Below are positions 27,166 to 35,135 of a stretch of 64,000 nucleotides of DNA, one piece after another (the stretch's first letter is position 1; each line of letters begins with the position of its first letter). The stretch comes from an uncultured Muribaculaceae bacterium. GTDB lineage: Bacteria > Bacteroidota > Bacteroidia > Bacteroidales > Muribaculaceae. The notes under the pieces are model-generated. The model made no database searches, had not been told where the DNA came from, and saw nothing but the letters and a program-made list of their open reading frames with translations. The DNA lies in contig CAJTTG010000008.1 in the NCBI GenBank assembly GCA_910579185.1, positions 36,525-100,524 on the forward strand, read 5' to 3'. The translations under genes were made by a program, and so were the position numbers.

Positions 27166-28344
27166 ATGATGAAGTGTTCAAACTGCGGAGCGGATATAAT
27201 GGACGATAGCAAATTTTGCATCTCCTGCGGACACATGGTTGCCCCCCAACCGACAACAAATCCGGCACAACCCGTGCAGCAGCAACAGCCATATCAACAG
27301 CAGGGCTTTCAGCAGCCTGCACAGCAGCAGCAACCCTATCAGCAACCTTACCAGCAGCAGGGTTTTCAGCAACCTGCGCAACAGCAACAGCCATATCAGC
27401 AACCTTATCAGCAGCAGGGCTTTCAGCAACCTGCGCAACAGCAACAACCCTATCAGCAACCTTACCAGCAGCAGGGTTTTCAGCAACCTGCGCAACAGCA
27501 ACAACCTTATCAGCAAACATACCAGCAGCAGGGCTTTCAGCAGCCTGCGCAACAGCAACCCTATCAGCAACCTTACCAACAACAGGGCTTTCAGCAACCT
27601 GCGCAACAGCAACAAACCTATCAGCAACCATACCAGCAACAGGGCTTTCAACAGCCTGTGCAGCAACAACCTTATCAGCAGCAAGGCCAATACCCATTGA
27701 ACAATGCCGCCGAACCTGCATTTGTTTTCCCGAAGTATCCGGCCGGGACTCCGGTTCTCACAATCGTTTGGGAAGGCATGCAAACATCTGTGGATATAGC
27801 TACCGGCTACCTAAGTAAAAAAATTGCTAAAAAAACCAGCTATTTCAATCTGGAGGTCAATGGCAATAAAGTAGCTCCCGAAAATGCTCTTTCATACGTT
27901 GATGGATTCTCTATCGACGTTCCGATTACATCGCCCGACACAACTGTCGATTTCTGGATCTCGAAAAAATTGCTCAGTGCTGCCCCATCATCAAAACCCA
28001 AAAGTTTCAATAGCATTTTTTCTTCAAGAAATGTATTCAATCTGAGGCTTGATCCTCGCTGTTCCTATACATTGAAGATCATTGACCCCTCGGCTCTGAC
28101 AGGCAATAACCTGTGCGGATACCAGCTTTTCGATGCCAATGGGACATACATTGAATCTGTCGGAGATGGAATATCCACATGGAAACAGCTTCTGGCACTG
28201 TTCATTCCTATAGCCGGTCTCTACTTCATATTTGCTGATCCGGAATCAAAATCTGACCGTATCGCAAAAAATATGTACATCTTAGCAACGATTGTTGGAT
28301 TTGTCATCTGGATTTCAGTATTGCTGAATATATTCTTAGACTGA
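27166..28344 (+). CDS. Zinc-ribbon membrane protein with Gln/Tyr/Pro tandem repeats
   Basis: A 392-residue protein. An N-terminal zinc ribbon (CSNCGADI ... CISCGH) is followed by about 140 residues of near-identical repeats around QPYQQPYQQQGFQQPAQQQ with seven GFQQP copies. A beta-rich globular domain covers about residues 185-325, and two C-terminal hydrophobic helices lie near 335-350 and 368-390. The low-complexity part is prion-like and could drive clustering or serve as ligand for the neighbouring GYF domains; that is inference. The globular domain is not one I recognise. The preceding gap of 153 bases holds a hairpin, so it may be separately controlled. Confidence 0.75.
   Translation: MMKCSNCGADIMDDSKFCISCGHMVAPQPTTNPAQPVQQQQPYQQQGFQQPAQQQQPYQQPYQQQGFQQPAQQQQPYQQPYQQQGFQQPAQQQQPYQQPYQQQGFQQPAQQQQPYQQTYQQQGFQQPAQQQPYQQPYQQQGFQQPAQQQQTYQQPYQQQGFQQPVQQQPYQQQGQYPLNNAAEPAFVFPKYPAGTPVLTIVWEGMQTSVDIATGYLSKKIAKKTSYFNLEVNGNKVAPENALSYVDGFSIDVPITSPDTTVDFWISKKLLSAAPSSKPKSFNSIFSSRNVFNLRLDPRCSYTLKIIDPSALTGNNLCGYQLFDANGTYIESVGDGISTWKQLLALFIPIAGLYFIFADPESKSDRIAKNMYILATIVGFVIWISVLLNIFLD
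27270..27690 (+). repeat. In-frame tandem repeats coding for Q/Y/P-rich units
   Basis: About seven copies of a 54-60 bp unit built from CAGCAACCTTAT- and CAGCAGGGCTTT-like blocks, all in frame and differing mostly at synonymous sites. The length differences between units (with or without one Gln codon) suggest copy-number change by slippage or recombination. Confidence 0.9.
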
Positions 28345-28389
28345 CAACCTCAATAATAATCTTAAAAAACTTACTTTAAATCAGCTCTT

Positions 28390-29292
28390 ATGTTCTGCCC
28401 TAAGTGTGGTACAAACAACCCGGACAATGCCGTTTTCTGCAAGAATTGCGGCACTCCATTCGACAGATACAGACAGCCCATCGCGCCACCTGTGCCGCAG
28501 CAACCCGATCACCATATCGCTCCTCCACCGCAGCCCGTGGCTGAGCCCGACGAATCCCCTGCAGTCCCCGACGTTGATCCTCCCGTTGATAGTGACGCTC
28601 CCGGCTATGATCCGGATCCCATAGATCATAAACAGAAGCCCAAAAGCCATAAAGGCATCATCATTGCGATTATAGCATTTTTGGTGCTGCTTGCGATTGG
28701 TGCCGCCGGATGGTATTTCGATGCACGGCGTCTGCTGAATTTCTTCTCTTCGGAGCGTAATGAGAGCATATATGCCACCATCGAGGAGCATGACGATCAT
28801 CACGAGACTGCGGATCCTGCTTATGCCTCTCTGGATATCGACAGCCCCGATGTCGTTGAGATCGAGACAGACACTCCCGATCAGGCATATCCTGAAACGT
28901 CGGATGATGGATGGTTCCTGAACACTATCCGGCTAAACTCGCCGGCAGCACGCAATGGCAACATATTCATCTATTATCTGAAAGGCGATTTCACCTACAA
29001 GTCCGCCAACTACCCTGTCGGGTTCGCTTGCCTTGTTCAGGACGGAGAGATTCAAAAAATCTACTATAAAAACATGAAGTACACCACCCTGATACCTATG
29101 AGTTTCTCATACACCCCCGATGGTGACTTCCAGTTGAAAAGCCTGGACAACAGCACCCCTCTAACAGTGACATTCCACGACCATCACAACTATTTCTTAG
29201 CCGGAGAAGCCTCATCCGGAAATATGGTAATGGGCGTATCATTAGGTGTCACAAGCGAGACCTTCGACATTCCCGAATACAAAGCATCATAA
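28390..29292 (+). CDS. Zinc-ribbon single-pass membrane protein
   Basis: A 300-residue protein. An N-terminal zinc ribbon (CPKCGTNNPD ... CKNCGTPF) is followed by a Pro/Asp-rich linker, one transmembrane helix (GIIIAIIAFLVLLAIGAAGWYF, about residues 97-118) and an extracytoplasmic region. That region is acidic and His/Asp-rich at first, then forms a compact C-terminal domain of about 120 residues that I do not recognise. The topology, with zinc ribbon inside and domain outside, would suit a sensor of envelope state. It starts 45 bases after the previous zinc-ribbon gene. Confidence 0.7.
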   Translation: MFCPKCGTNNPDNAVFCKNCGTPFDRYRQPIAPPVPQQPDHHIAPPPQPVAEPDESPAVPDVDPPVDSDAPGYDPDPIDHKQKPKSHKGIIIAIIAFLVLLAIGAAGWYFDARRLLNFFSSERNESIYATIEEHDDHHETADPAYASLDIDSPDVVEIETDTPDQAYPETSDDGWFLNTIRLNSPAARNGNIFIYYLKGDFTYKSANYPVGFACLVQDGEIQKIYYKNMKYTTLIPMSFSYTPDGDFQLKSLDNSTPLTVTFHDHHNYFLAGEASSGNMVMGVSLGVTSETFDIPEYKAS

Positions 29293-29310
29293 TCTTCAAT
29301 CCATATCATC

Positions 29311-29895
29311 ATGAAAAAATTCTATCAACTTTTGCTGATAACCTGCACGGCTGCCTTCCTGTCCTTAGGTTCTTTCAACAGCATCTACGCGGCGTCCACC
29401 ACCCAGAGACCCACCGCAAAATCCCAAAGCAGCAGTTCTGCGGCTCGTGGCGACCTCAAAGCGCTCAATATTACTGGCCCGGCTAAAGAAGTCCAATACG
29501 CTATCATTGACAACGATTGCACGCACACCTTCACATTTGATTTACAAGGCTTATGCCGGGGCCGCAAAACAGAAGGAGGCAAAATCATTCTGTCTGACGA
29601 CGGTATGTACGATTTTTTCTCCATAAAACTGGCCAATGGAAAAACCGCTGAGATAAACCACGCTATTCCTCGCGGAGCCTATTTTACCAATTGGGATATG
29701 AGAGCCACTAAATACGATAGCCAAGGACGCCCGACAGAGTTCTACCTCGATGATTTCTCTTTTAAAGTAACGGCCAGATATCTTGGAAATGACCAGCATG
29801 GCAACTGGACAAAAATGAAAATCGTTTCTCAGGATTCAGATTGGCCACTTGATATCACCATCACTCGAAAAATCACATACTACACCTCCAAATAA
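29311..29895 (+). CDS. Secreted protein of unknown function
   Basis: A 194-residue protein with a signal peptide (MKKFYQLLLITCTAAFLSLG). A Ser/Thr/Gln-rich segment precedes a beta-rich domain with an YD-repeat-like stretch (TKYDSQGRPTEFYLDD). Function unknown. It starts 18 bases after the zinc-ribbon membrane gene and 11 bases before the next lipoprotein gene, so it is part of the same unit and may act in the periplasm. Confidence 0.65.
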   Translation: MKKFYQLLLITCTAAFLSLGSFNSIYAASTTQRPTAKSQSSSSAARGDLKALNITGPAKEVQYAIIDNDCTHTFTFDLQGLCRGRKTEGGKIILSDDGMYDFFSIKLANGKTAEINHAIPRGAYFTNWDMRATKYDSQGRPTEFYLDDFSFKVTARYLGNDQHGNWTKMKIVSQDSDWPLDITITRKITYYTSK

Positions 29896-29906
29896 ACCGA
29901 TAGATC

Positions 29907-30575
29907 ATGAAAAAAATAGCATTACTGCCTGCCATTATAGCTTTTATGTTTTCAAGCTGCTCCGACAGAGTCAAAGCAACCGATAGCGACTCCGACGATG
30001 CCGATGCCGACTCTCTGACTGTAAACCGTGACTCCCTGGAAGATCAGAATCCTGAAGAATCGCAATCCAAAGCCATCTTCGACACTCTTGCGTTCGAACA
30101 GATGGTCAACACCGAGATTTTGCCGATAATTCCTGACCACGGAATTGGCAACTTGCAGAAATTCAGAAAATTCACAACTCCAGAACTGGCATCTCTGCTC
30201 GAAGAAGCCTACGACCTTCCCACCATGTCTCCCGAAGAAATAGGTGCTGAGGAATTTTTATATTATTTCGTGACCGGCAACGATGGCGCTGAAGGCTCCG
30301 GAAATGCCAGATCCACACTCAAGTCGCTGACATCCATTCCCGAATACCGAGCGGTAGTTTCATCCAATTATTATGGACAAGACCACACCTTAATGTTAGT
30401 CAAAGTCGGTAATATCTGGAAACTCGACGACTTTGATGGTCAAAAGAGCAAGGTACGGGATTACGTCAAGAAAGCACGTGAATTTTTCAAGTCAGGCCAA
30501 TACAGAAACGTAGAATATCCATCCGAGACATATTTTGAAGAAGTCGCCCGATACCTGAAAAAATACAACCCCTAA
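29907..30575 (+). CDS. Lipoprotein, possibly DUF3828/NTF2-like
   Basis: A 222-residue protein with a lipoprotein signal (IIAFMFSSC, cysteine at residue 18) followed by an Asp/Ser-rich linker. The C-terminal 150 residues (VSSNYYGQDHTLMLVKVGNIWKLDDF) resemble DUF3828-type NTF2-like periplasmic domains; this match is from memory and is tentative. It is the last gene of the SPFH cluster, followed by two hairpins. Confidence 0.6.
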   Translation: MKKIALLPAIIAFMFSSCSDRVKATDSDSDDADADSLTVNRDSLEDQNPEESQSKAIFDTLAFEQMVNTEILPIIPDHGIGNLQKFRKFTTPELASLLEEAYDLPTMSPEEIGAEEFLYYFVTGNDGAEGSGNARSTLKSLTSIPEYRAVVSSNYYGQDHTLMLVKVGNIWKLDDFDGQKSKVRDYVKKAREFFKSGQYRNVEYPSETYFEEVARYLKKYNP

Positions 30576-30605
30576 CCCTGATTACTGCCGCAATCCCCCT
30601 TGTAG

Positions 30606-30625
30606 GGTCGCAACCTGTTGCGACC
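30606..30625. repeat. Short palindrome, possible REP-like unit
   Basis: GGTCGCAA and TTGCGACC form a perfect 8-bp stem with a 4-base loop, 31 bases after the last gene of the SPFH cluster. It may help to end transcription, or be one copy of a dispersed extragenic palindrome; only one copy is seen in this window. Confidence 0.5.
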
Positions 30626-30659
30626 GCATCATCCCCCACAAAAAGTCCAATTTTTTACT

Positions 30660-30701
30660 GCCAACGGCTCTGCCCAATCCACCATCGGCAAAGCCGTTGG
30701 C
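30660..30701. terminator. Terminator-like hairpin between convergent genes
   Basis: A 10-bp stem GCCAACGGCT/AGCCGTTGGC (30660-30669 with 30692-30701) with an inner TGCC/GGCA stem. It lies between the SPFH cluster and the convergent toxin gene, with T-rich sequence on both sides, so it could act in both directions. Confidence 0.7.
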
Positions 30702-30751
30702 ATCTTTATCATTTACACTAACAACCTGAATTTTCAGACAGAATCAATATT

Positions 30752-31024
30752 TCATCTAAATAACTCGGAGTGAGAACCAAGGCGGATGAGGTCTATTTGA
30801 TCTGTATCAGGGTCAAACCATATAAGCAAAAAATCGCCCTCAATATGGCATTCCATATATCCAGCATAATTACCCGTCAGCATATGAGGCTTATTTTTTG
30901 CAGGAATTGGAATCTCATTTCTGAGTTTATCTACAATCTCCTGCAGTGCTTTGAGCTTGCGAGGATTGTTAAGAATACGCTTTACGTCCTTCTTGTATTG
31001 AGTAGACGGTTTCAGTCGCTTCAT
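30752..31024 (-). CDS. YafQ-family mRNA interferase toxin
   Basis: A 90-residue RelE-superfamily toxin of the YafQ type, expected to cut mRNA on the ribosome. Residues matching the YafQ active site are H47, H60, D64, H85 and F89 (ECHIEGDFLLIW, GSHSELF); the usual Trp after the Asp is Phe65 here. Its start overlaps the antitoxin stop (ATGA at 31021-31024), the usual antitoxin-first, coupled order. Confidence 0.88.
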   Translation of the reverse strand: MKRLKPSTQYKKDVKRILNNPRKLKALQEIVDKLRNEIPIPAKNKPHMLTGNYAGYMECHIEGDFLLIWFDPDTDQIDLIRLGSHSELFR

Positions 31025-31278
31025 AATCCCATTGATTTAACCATCGCCTCAACTGAAGATGTGTCTATTTCAGGAACATCCCGGAGATTACCGCTACGCG
31101 CTTCTTCCATTGCCGCAAGGGTTTCGGCATTTGGCTCATTGTAGGCGACGTCCAACAACAGTGTTTCCACAAAATTATTGAGACTACGATTCTGGCGTTT
31201 TGCCATAAGTTTCAGTCTATCAATCAAATCAACTGATAAGCGGAAACTCTGATTTCTTTTTGTCAATGCTGCATCCAT
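31021..31278 (-). CDS. Antitoxin of the YafQ-type module
   Basis: An 85-residue protein. The N-terminal half (SFRLSVDLIDRLKLMAKRQN ... NNFVETLL) has the strand-helix-helix pattern of an Arc/ribbon-helix-helix DNA-binding fold; the acidic C-terminal half should wrap the toxin. It is upstream of and overlaps the toxin gene. With the toxin it should repress its own promoter at 31299-31329. Confidence 0.8.
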   Translation of the reverse strand: MDAALTKRNQSFRLSVDLIDRLKLMAKRQNRSLNNFVETLLLDVAYNEPNAETLAAMEEARSGNLRDVPEIDTSSVEAMVKSMGL

Positions 31279-31298
31279 GATTCTAATCTTTTATACCG

Positions 31299-31329
31299 CA
31301 AATATACTGCAAATGTATTACAAAAACAA
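31299..31329 (-). promoter_or_regulatory. Promoter/operator of the toxin-antitoxin operon
   Basis: TTG (31329-31327), a 20-base spacer and TATATTTG (31306-31299) on the minus strand, about 20 bases from the antitoxin start. Two near-identical 11-mers (GCAAATATACT and GCAAATGTATT, at 31298-31308 and 31309-31319) overlap the -7 box and may be the antitoxin's operator half-sites. Confidence 0.65.
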
Positions 31330-31352
31330 CATATTCGCCTGCAAAGTTTCAC

Positions 31353-31829
31353 CTAAATCAGCTCCCTCAGCCGACACAACAGCTCCTTCAGTTCCGGATT
31401 GTCCAAAGCATCATTGATAGCCCGGGCGGCTTCCGTGTAATCCGATTTACGCTGACTGTTCTCAACAACGCTCTTCGCCTCGATCAGCGTCATCGCTATC
31501 GCCCCGAGAGTGGTGAACAGAGGAAAAACAGGAACACTCCATCCGGCAGTCGATCTCAGCAGCATAGCCGAGATCACAAGCATTCCGTCAACAACACTCA
31601 GAGCCATCAGCGTCACATAATAGCGGCTCAGTTTCTCTACCGTGCGGCGATAGCCCTTCGATGTCCGGGGCTGACCGCTGCGCTTTGCCTTCAGAAGCGC
31701 ACTTCTCAGATCGATCAGAGACGCCGCCGTGACCGAAACATAATCCATCACCACAAGCACCAGCAGCCACAGCAACGAGACAGCCGCATCACCGGAAAAT
31801 AAAGTCGAAATTTGTGTCATCATAGTCAT
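31353..31829 (-). CDS. Holin-like small membrane protein
   Basis: A 158-residue protein with three to four hydrophobic helices (SLLWLLVLVVMDYVSVTAA near the N-terminus, VTLMALSVVDGMLVISAMLL and VFPLFTTLGAIAMTLIEA) and a charged C-terminal tail. The pattern is like the phage-holin family proteins that Bacteroides carry near lysis genes, but no lysin or other phage gene is beside it here. A -7 box TAACTTTG lies on this strand at 31864-31871. Tentative identification. Confidence 0.5.
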   Translation of the reverse strand: MTMMTQISTLFSGDAAVSLLWLLVLVVMDYVSVTAASLIDLRSALLKAKRSGQPRTSKGYRRTVEKLSRYYVTLMALSVVDGMLVISAMLLRSTAGWSVPVFPLFTTLGAIAMTLIEAKSVVENSQRKSDYTEAARAINDALDNPELKELLCRLRELI

Positions 31830-31952
31830 AACGTTTGTGTTTGCAATTCAAAAATCCATGCTGCAAAGTTACAACCGCCACGACACGATTGCGTGCTTTT
31901 CTGCGCTTTCGATCGCAAAAAAGTCACACAAGATAAAGAAACAAACTGAAAA

Positions 31953-32561
31953 TCAGCGAGAGAACTCAGCCAGACGACTCAGATACTTACCGATAATATC
32001 AAACTCGATATTCACCCTCGTATCCGGCTCGATTGTGTGGAAATTAGTATGCTCGTAAGTATAGGGAATGATTGCCACACGGAAACTGTCTCGCTCTGAA
32101 TCACAGACAGTCAGACTCACACCGTTCACCGTCACAGATCCCTTCTCAACAGTCACATATCCCTTTGCGGCCATTGACGGATCAACGGCATAACGGAACT
32201 TATAGTAGCGCGATCCGTCCACCTCCTCCACACTCTCGCAAACGGCAGTGCAGTCAACATGCCCCTGAACGATATGCCCGTCCAACCGACCATTCATGAC
32301 CATCGAACGCTCCAGATTGACCACCGAGCCCTCCTTCAGATCCCCGAGATTGCTCCGGTCCAGCGTCTCCTGGATCGCCGTGACGGTATAACTCCCGTCC
32401 TCATCAAGCGACACAACAGTCAGGCAGACACCGTTATGCGCGACCGACTGATCGATCTTCAGCTCATCGGCAAACGAACACTTGACACGGATATGGCGGT
32501 TGCCGCCATCATCTGTTACCGCAACCACCCGGGCTGCTTCCTCTACTATTCCTGAAAACAT
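31953..32561 (-). CDS. ribE: Riboflavin synthase, alpha subunit
   Basis: A 202-residue enzyme that converts two 6,7-dimethyl-8-ribityllumazine molecules to riboflavin. It shows the diagnostic N-terminus MFSGIVEE and two tandem lumazine-binding domains (about 1-95 and 96-195), each with a GVCLTV/GVSLTV motif. It has its own promoter at 32589-32618. No other riboflavin gene is near, and I see no FMN riboswitch in the short leader. Confidence 0.95.
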   Translation of the reverse strand: MFSGIVEEAARVVAVTDDGGNRHIRVKCSFADELKIDQSVAHNGVCLTVVSLDEDGSYTVTAIQETLDRSNLGDLKEGSVVNLERSMVMNGRLDGHIVQGHVDCTAVCESVEEVDGSRYYKFRYAVDPSMAAKGYVTVEKGSVTVNGVSLTVCDSERDSFRVAIIPYTYEHTNFHTIEPDTRVNIEFDIIGKYLSRLAEFSR

Positions 32562-32588
32562 TTTTCTGATCTGTTTCTGATTTTATTG

Positions 32589-32618
32589 CAAAGTTATGCC
32601 TTGTGCCGACACTTTCAA
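32589..32618 (-). promoter_or_regulatory. Promoter of ribE
   Basis: TTG (32618-32616), a 19-base spacer and TAACTTTG (32596-32589) on the minus strand, 28 bases from the start codon. Confidence 0.75.
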
Positions 32619-32680
32619 TTCCCATTAATTATTTTTAACCCACCCCCATCGACAAACTCCGTTTTTTACAAAGAAAATAC

Positions 32681-32688
32681 TATCTTTG
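32681..32688 (+). promoter_or_regulatory. -7 box of the aminotransferase gene
   Basis: TATCTTTG matches the consensus and lies about 70 bases before the chosen ATG at 32757. The -33 element is unclear. Confidence 0.5.
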
Positions 32689-32756
32689 CACTCAGAAAAA
32701 CATATCGGCAGACACCTGTCGCTACAATCAAAAATCCCATCTCAATAAACACCTAT

Positions 32757-33950
32757 ATGACACAGATTTCCGAACGAAACAGATCGCTGGCCGTTTCTCA
32801 GACACTCGCTATGTCTCAGCGAAGTGCCGAACTACGGGCAAAAGGCGTCGACGTCATCAACCTCTCGGTAGGCGAACCCGACTTCAACACCCCCGACCAC
32901 ATCAAGCAGGCCGCGAAACAGGCTATCGACGATAACTTCTCATTCTACTCCCCCGTAGCCGGATTTCTGAGCCTGCGTAAAGCCATCGCCGCAAATCTGG
33001 CACAGGTCAACGGCGTTGAATACGCACCGGAGCAGATCGTCGTCGGCAACGGCGCAAAACAAGCCCTCTGCAACGTCATCCTATCCATCATAAACCCCGG
33101 CGACGAGGTCGTTATCCCCACCCCGGCCTGGGTTAGCTACGTTGAGATGGTAAAACTTGCCGAGGGTGTACCCGTGACCGTTCCTGCCGACATCCGACAG
33201 AACTTCAAGATCACTGACGAACAGCTCCGTAGCGTCATCACCCCACGCACCAGAATGGTGCTTCTCTGCTCTCCATCCAACCCCACAGGCGCAGTCTACA
33301 CCCACGACGAACTCCGCTCTCTGGTCAACGTTCTCAAGGACTGCCCCAACGTGACCGTCGTTTCCGATGAAATCTACCAGCACATCAACTACACCGGTTC
33401 ATTCACCTCAATGGCCTCATTCAAAGAACTCGAAGGGCGCGTCGTGGTAATCAACGGCGTTTCAAAAGCCTATGCAATGACCGGATGGCGCATCGGATTC
33501 ATGGCCGGTCCCGTCGAGATTGCAAAAGCTGTCACAAAACTTCAGGGACAGTACACATCCGGTGCTTCATCCATAGCTCAGAAAGCTGCCGAAGCTGCAT
33601 ATACCGGATCGCAGGAATGCGTTGCCGAAATGTGTGCCGCCTTCCGTCGCCGCCGCGATCTCGTTGTGGCTCTCGCTCGCGAGATACCCGGCCTGAAAGT
33701 CAACGTCCCCGACGGTGCTTTCTATCTGTTCCCGGAAGTCTCGGCCTACATCGGACGACGTTTCGGCGACCGCGTCATCAAAGACTCCGGCGACCTCGCC
33801 CTATACCTTCTCGACGAAGCCCATGTGGCCACTGTCGACGGCGCGGCATTCTCCCTCCCCGGCTACATTCGCCTCAGCTACGCCACATCCGACGATAATC
33901 TCCGCGAGGCTTTCCGCCGCATATCCGCTGCCCTCGCCCGTCTCGTCTGA
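32757..33950 (+). CDS. PLP-dependent class I/II aminotransferase (aspartate aminotransferase-like)
   Basis: A 397-residue fold-type I aminotransferase. The PLP lysine is K237 in SKAYAMTGWRIG; other marks are NLSVGEPDFNTP, SPSNPTGAVY and VSDEIYQHINY. The set fits subgroup I-gamma aspartate/prephenate aminotransferases, which move amino groups between aspartate and 2-oxoglutarate or prephenate. The frame is open upstream to 32586, but the family begins close to MTQISERN and the -7 box lies inside the extension, so 32757 is chosen. It is a single gene ending in a hairpin shared with the convergent gene. Confidence 0.9.
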   Translation: MTQISERNRSLAVSQTLAMSQRSAELRAKGVDVINLSVGEPDFNTPDHIKQAAKQAIDDNFSFYSPVAGFLSLRKAIAANLAQVNGVEYAPEQIVVGNGAKQALCNVILSIINPGDEVVIPTPAWVSYVEMVKLAEGVPVTVPADIRQNFKITDEQLRSVITPRTRMVLLCSPSNPTGAVYTHDELRSLVNVLKDCPNVTVVSDEIYQHINYTGSFTSMASFKELEGRVVVINGVSKAYAMTGWRIGFMAGPVEIAKAVTKLQGQYTSGASSIAQKAAEAAYTGSQECVAEMCAAFRRRRDLVVALAREIPGLKVNVPDGAFYLFPEVSAYIGRRFGDRVIKDSGDLALYLLDEAHVATVDGAAFSLPGYIRLSYATSDDNLREAFRRISAALARLV

Positions 33951-33981
33951 GCATCCTCGATCCAAATCCCCAACCGCATAA

Positions 33982-34025
33982 AACGGAGGGAAGAGTCCGC
34001 CACCATACGGATTCTTCCCTCTGTT
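33982..34025. terminator. Bidirectional terminator hairpin
   Basis: A 13-bp stem with one G-U pair (AACGGAGGGAAGA with TCTTCCCTCTGTT) plus an inner TCCG/CGGA, between the aminotransferase gene and the convergent DUF4261 gene. Confidence 0.75.
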
Positions 34026-34058
34026 CTATTTCCACCCCAAACTACCAATCAACCGGCC

Positions 34059-34811
34059 TCAACTCCCGGGATATTCAATTTTCAGCGAATATCCGTCGAG
34101 CGCAATGCCTTTACTACGCCGTATGGCCAGTTTCTGGCCATCATCTTCAAATCCGATAGTTTCTCCATCTCTCAACGTCACGTTATATCCAAGCACATAA
34201 TCCACCAGGACAAGCACAAACTCGAATATGTCATTGCAATCAGCCTTGGCATAGACCTCGATCTCGTCATATCCGAATTTTTTCAAACCATAAGTATAGA
34301 TCCCGTCAAGCCCATCATGAGCATATCGGTCAAAGCATACCCAATCCAGTATAGGCAACAACCCCGATCTCATATTCTCAGCAACACTGATATATGTTTC
34401 CGGTTTTGACACCAAGCCGTCACTATACGCCGCAAGAACGTGTTTTTGCTTCAAAGCACTTGCCACTACCTTCGTACATAGTTTCGCCTGTTCAATCATC
34501 TCAGTTCCTTCAACAGAGTCATCGGACACAACCGCAATCAGTAGATGAGCCACATGTTTCCGTACCTCTTTCTCCGCTTCCGGCCATGGCCGGCAATAAC
34601 GGGCATAATATTCCGCTTCCCCATCCGGAACCGGACTTGAGATCATTGACACAGAAATCATATCCGAACCATAAGAAGCCACCATGACATTGTCTTTGAA
34701 TTTCACGTCGGTCAGACGGATATCCCAATTCTCACCCAAATCAGCAAGCAGCCGTTCAGGATCCCACTCTGCGCGACTCAACAAAACTATTGATACAAAA
34801 CTATTCCTCAT
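34059..34811 (-). CDS. DUF4261-like protein
   Basis: A 250-residue soluble protein. IYTYGLKKFGYDEIEVYAK, followed by VLVDYVLGYNVTLRDGETIG and a C-terminal AIRRSKGIALDGYSLKIEYP, matches the layout I know from DUF4261 proteins; function unknown. No signal peptide. It is followed, after about 50 bases of spacer beyond its start, by no partner; the ferredoxin gene upstream on the same strand ends 80 bases before it. Confidence 0.6.
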   Translation of the reverse strand: MRNSFVSIVLLSRAEWDPERLLADLGENWDIRLTDVKFKDNVMVASYGSDMISVSMISSPVPDGEAEYYARYCRPWPEAEKEVRKHVAHLLIAVVSDDSVEGTEMIEQAKLCTKVVASALKQKHVLAAYSDGLVSKPETYISVAENMRSGLLPILDWVCFDRYAHDGLDGIYTYGLKKFGYDEIEVYAKADCNDIFEFVLVLVDYVLGYNVTLRDGETIGFEDDGQKLAIRRSKGIALDGYSLKIEYPGS

Positions 34812-34891
34812 ATCTTCTTAAAACCGGCCTTGATCCGATTCCCATAACGCAAAACTAATATTTTTTTTCAAACCGGCCTCTGCCTGTCGCT

Positions 34892-35104
34892 TCATTTTTG
34901 AGAGAAACAGCCCTTGGGACATACTTTGGTGCATTTGCCACAGCCGATACAGGCCTCAGGATCAACCGGAACGGCATGCCTGTGCCACAGAAACTTCACC
35001 TTGCCTATAACTTGCTTCGGACAAGATTCAACACATCTCCAACAGGCAATGCAATCATGAGGATTAAACCGGATAAAACCGGTTGACAAACGATCTCTTT
35101 TCAT
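34892..35104 (-). CDS. 2[4Fe-4S] ferredoxin-like protein
   Basis: A 70-residue protein with two complete cluster motifs, CIACWRCVESCP and CIGCGKCTKVCP, separated by about 30 residues, longer than in clostridial ferredoxins. It should carry electrons between cytoplasmic redox enzymes. No obvious redox partner is adjacent; the outer membrane barrel gene upstream ends 31 bases before it, so co-transcription with that operon is possible. Confidence 0.85.
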   Translation of the reverse strand: MKRDRLSTGFIRFNPHDCIACWRCVESCPKQVIGKVKFLWHRHAVPVDPEACIGCGKCTKVCPKGCFSQK

Positions 35105-35135
35105 AACTTGTTTATTTATAGTTTGATATTCAATT

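Noticed and set aside
27270..27690. CRISPR-like repeat array
   Set aside because: The repeats are contiguous, in frame with a protein, and have no unique spacers. No CRISPR array was seen elsewhere in the window.
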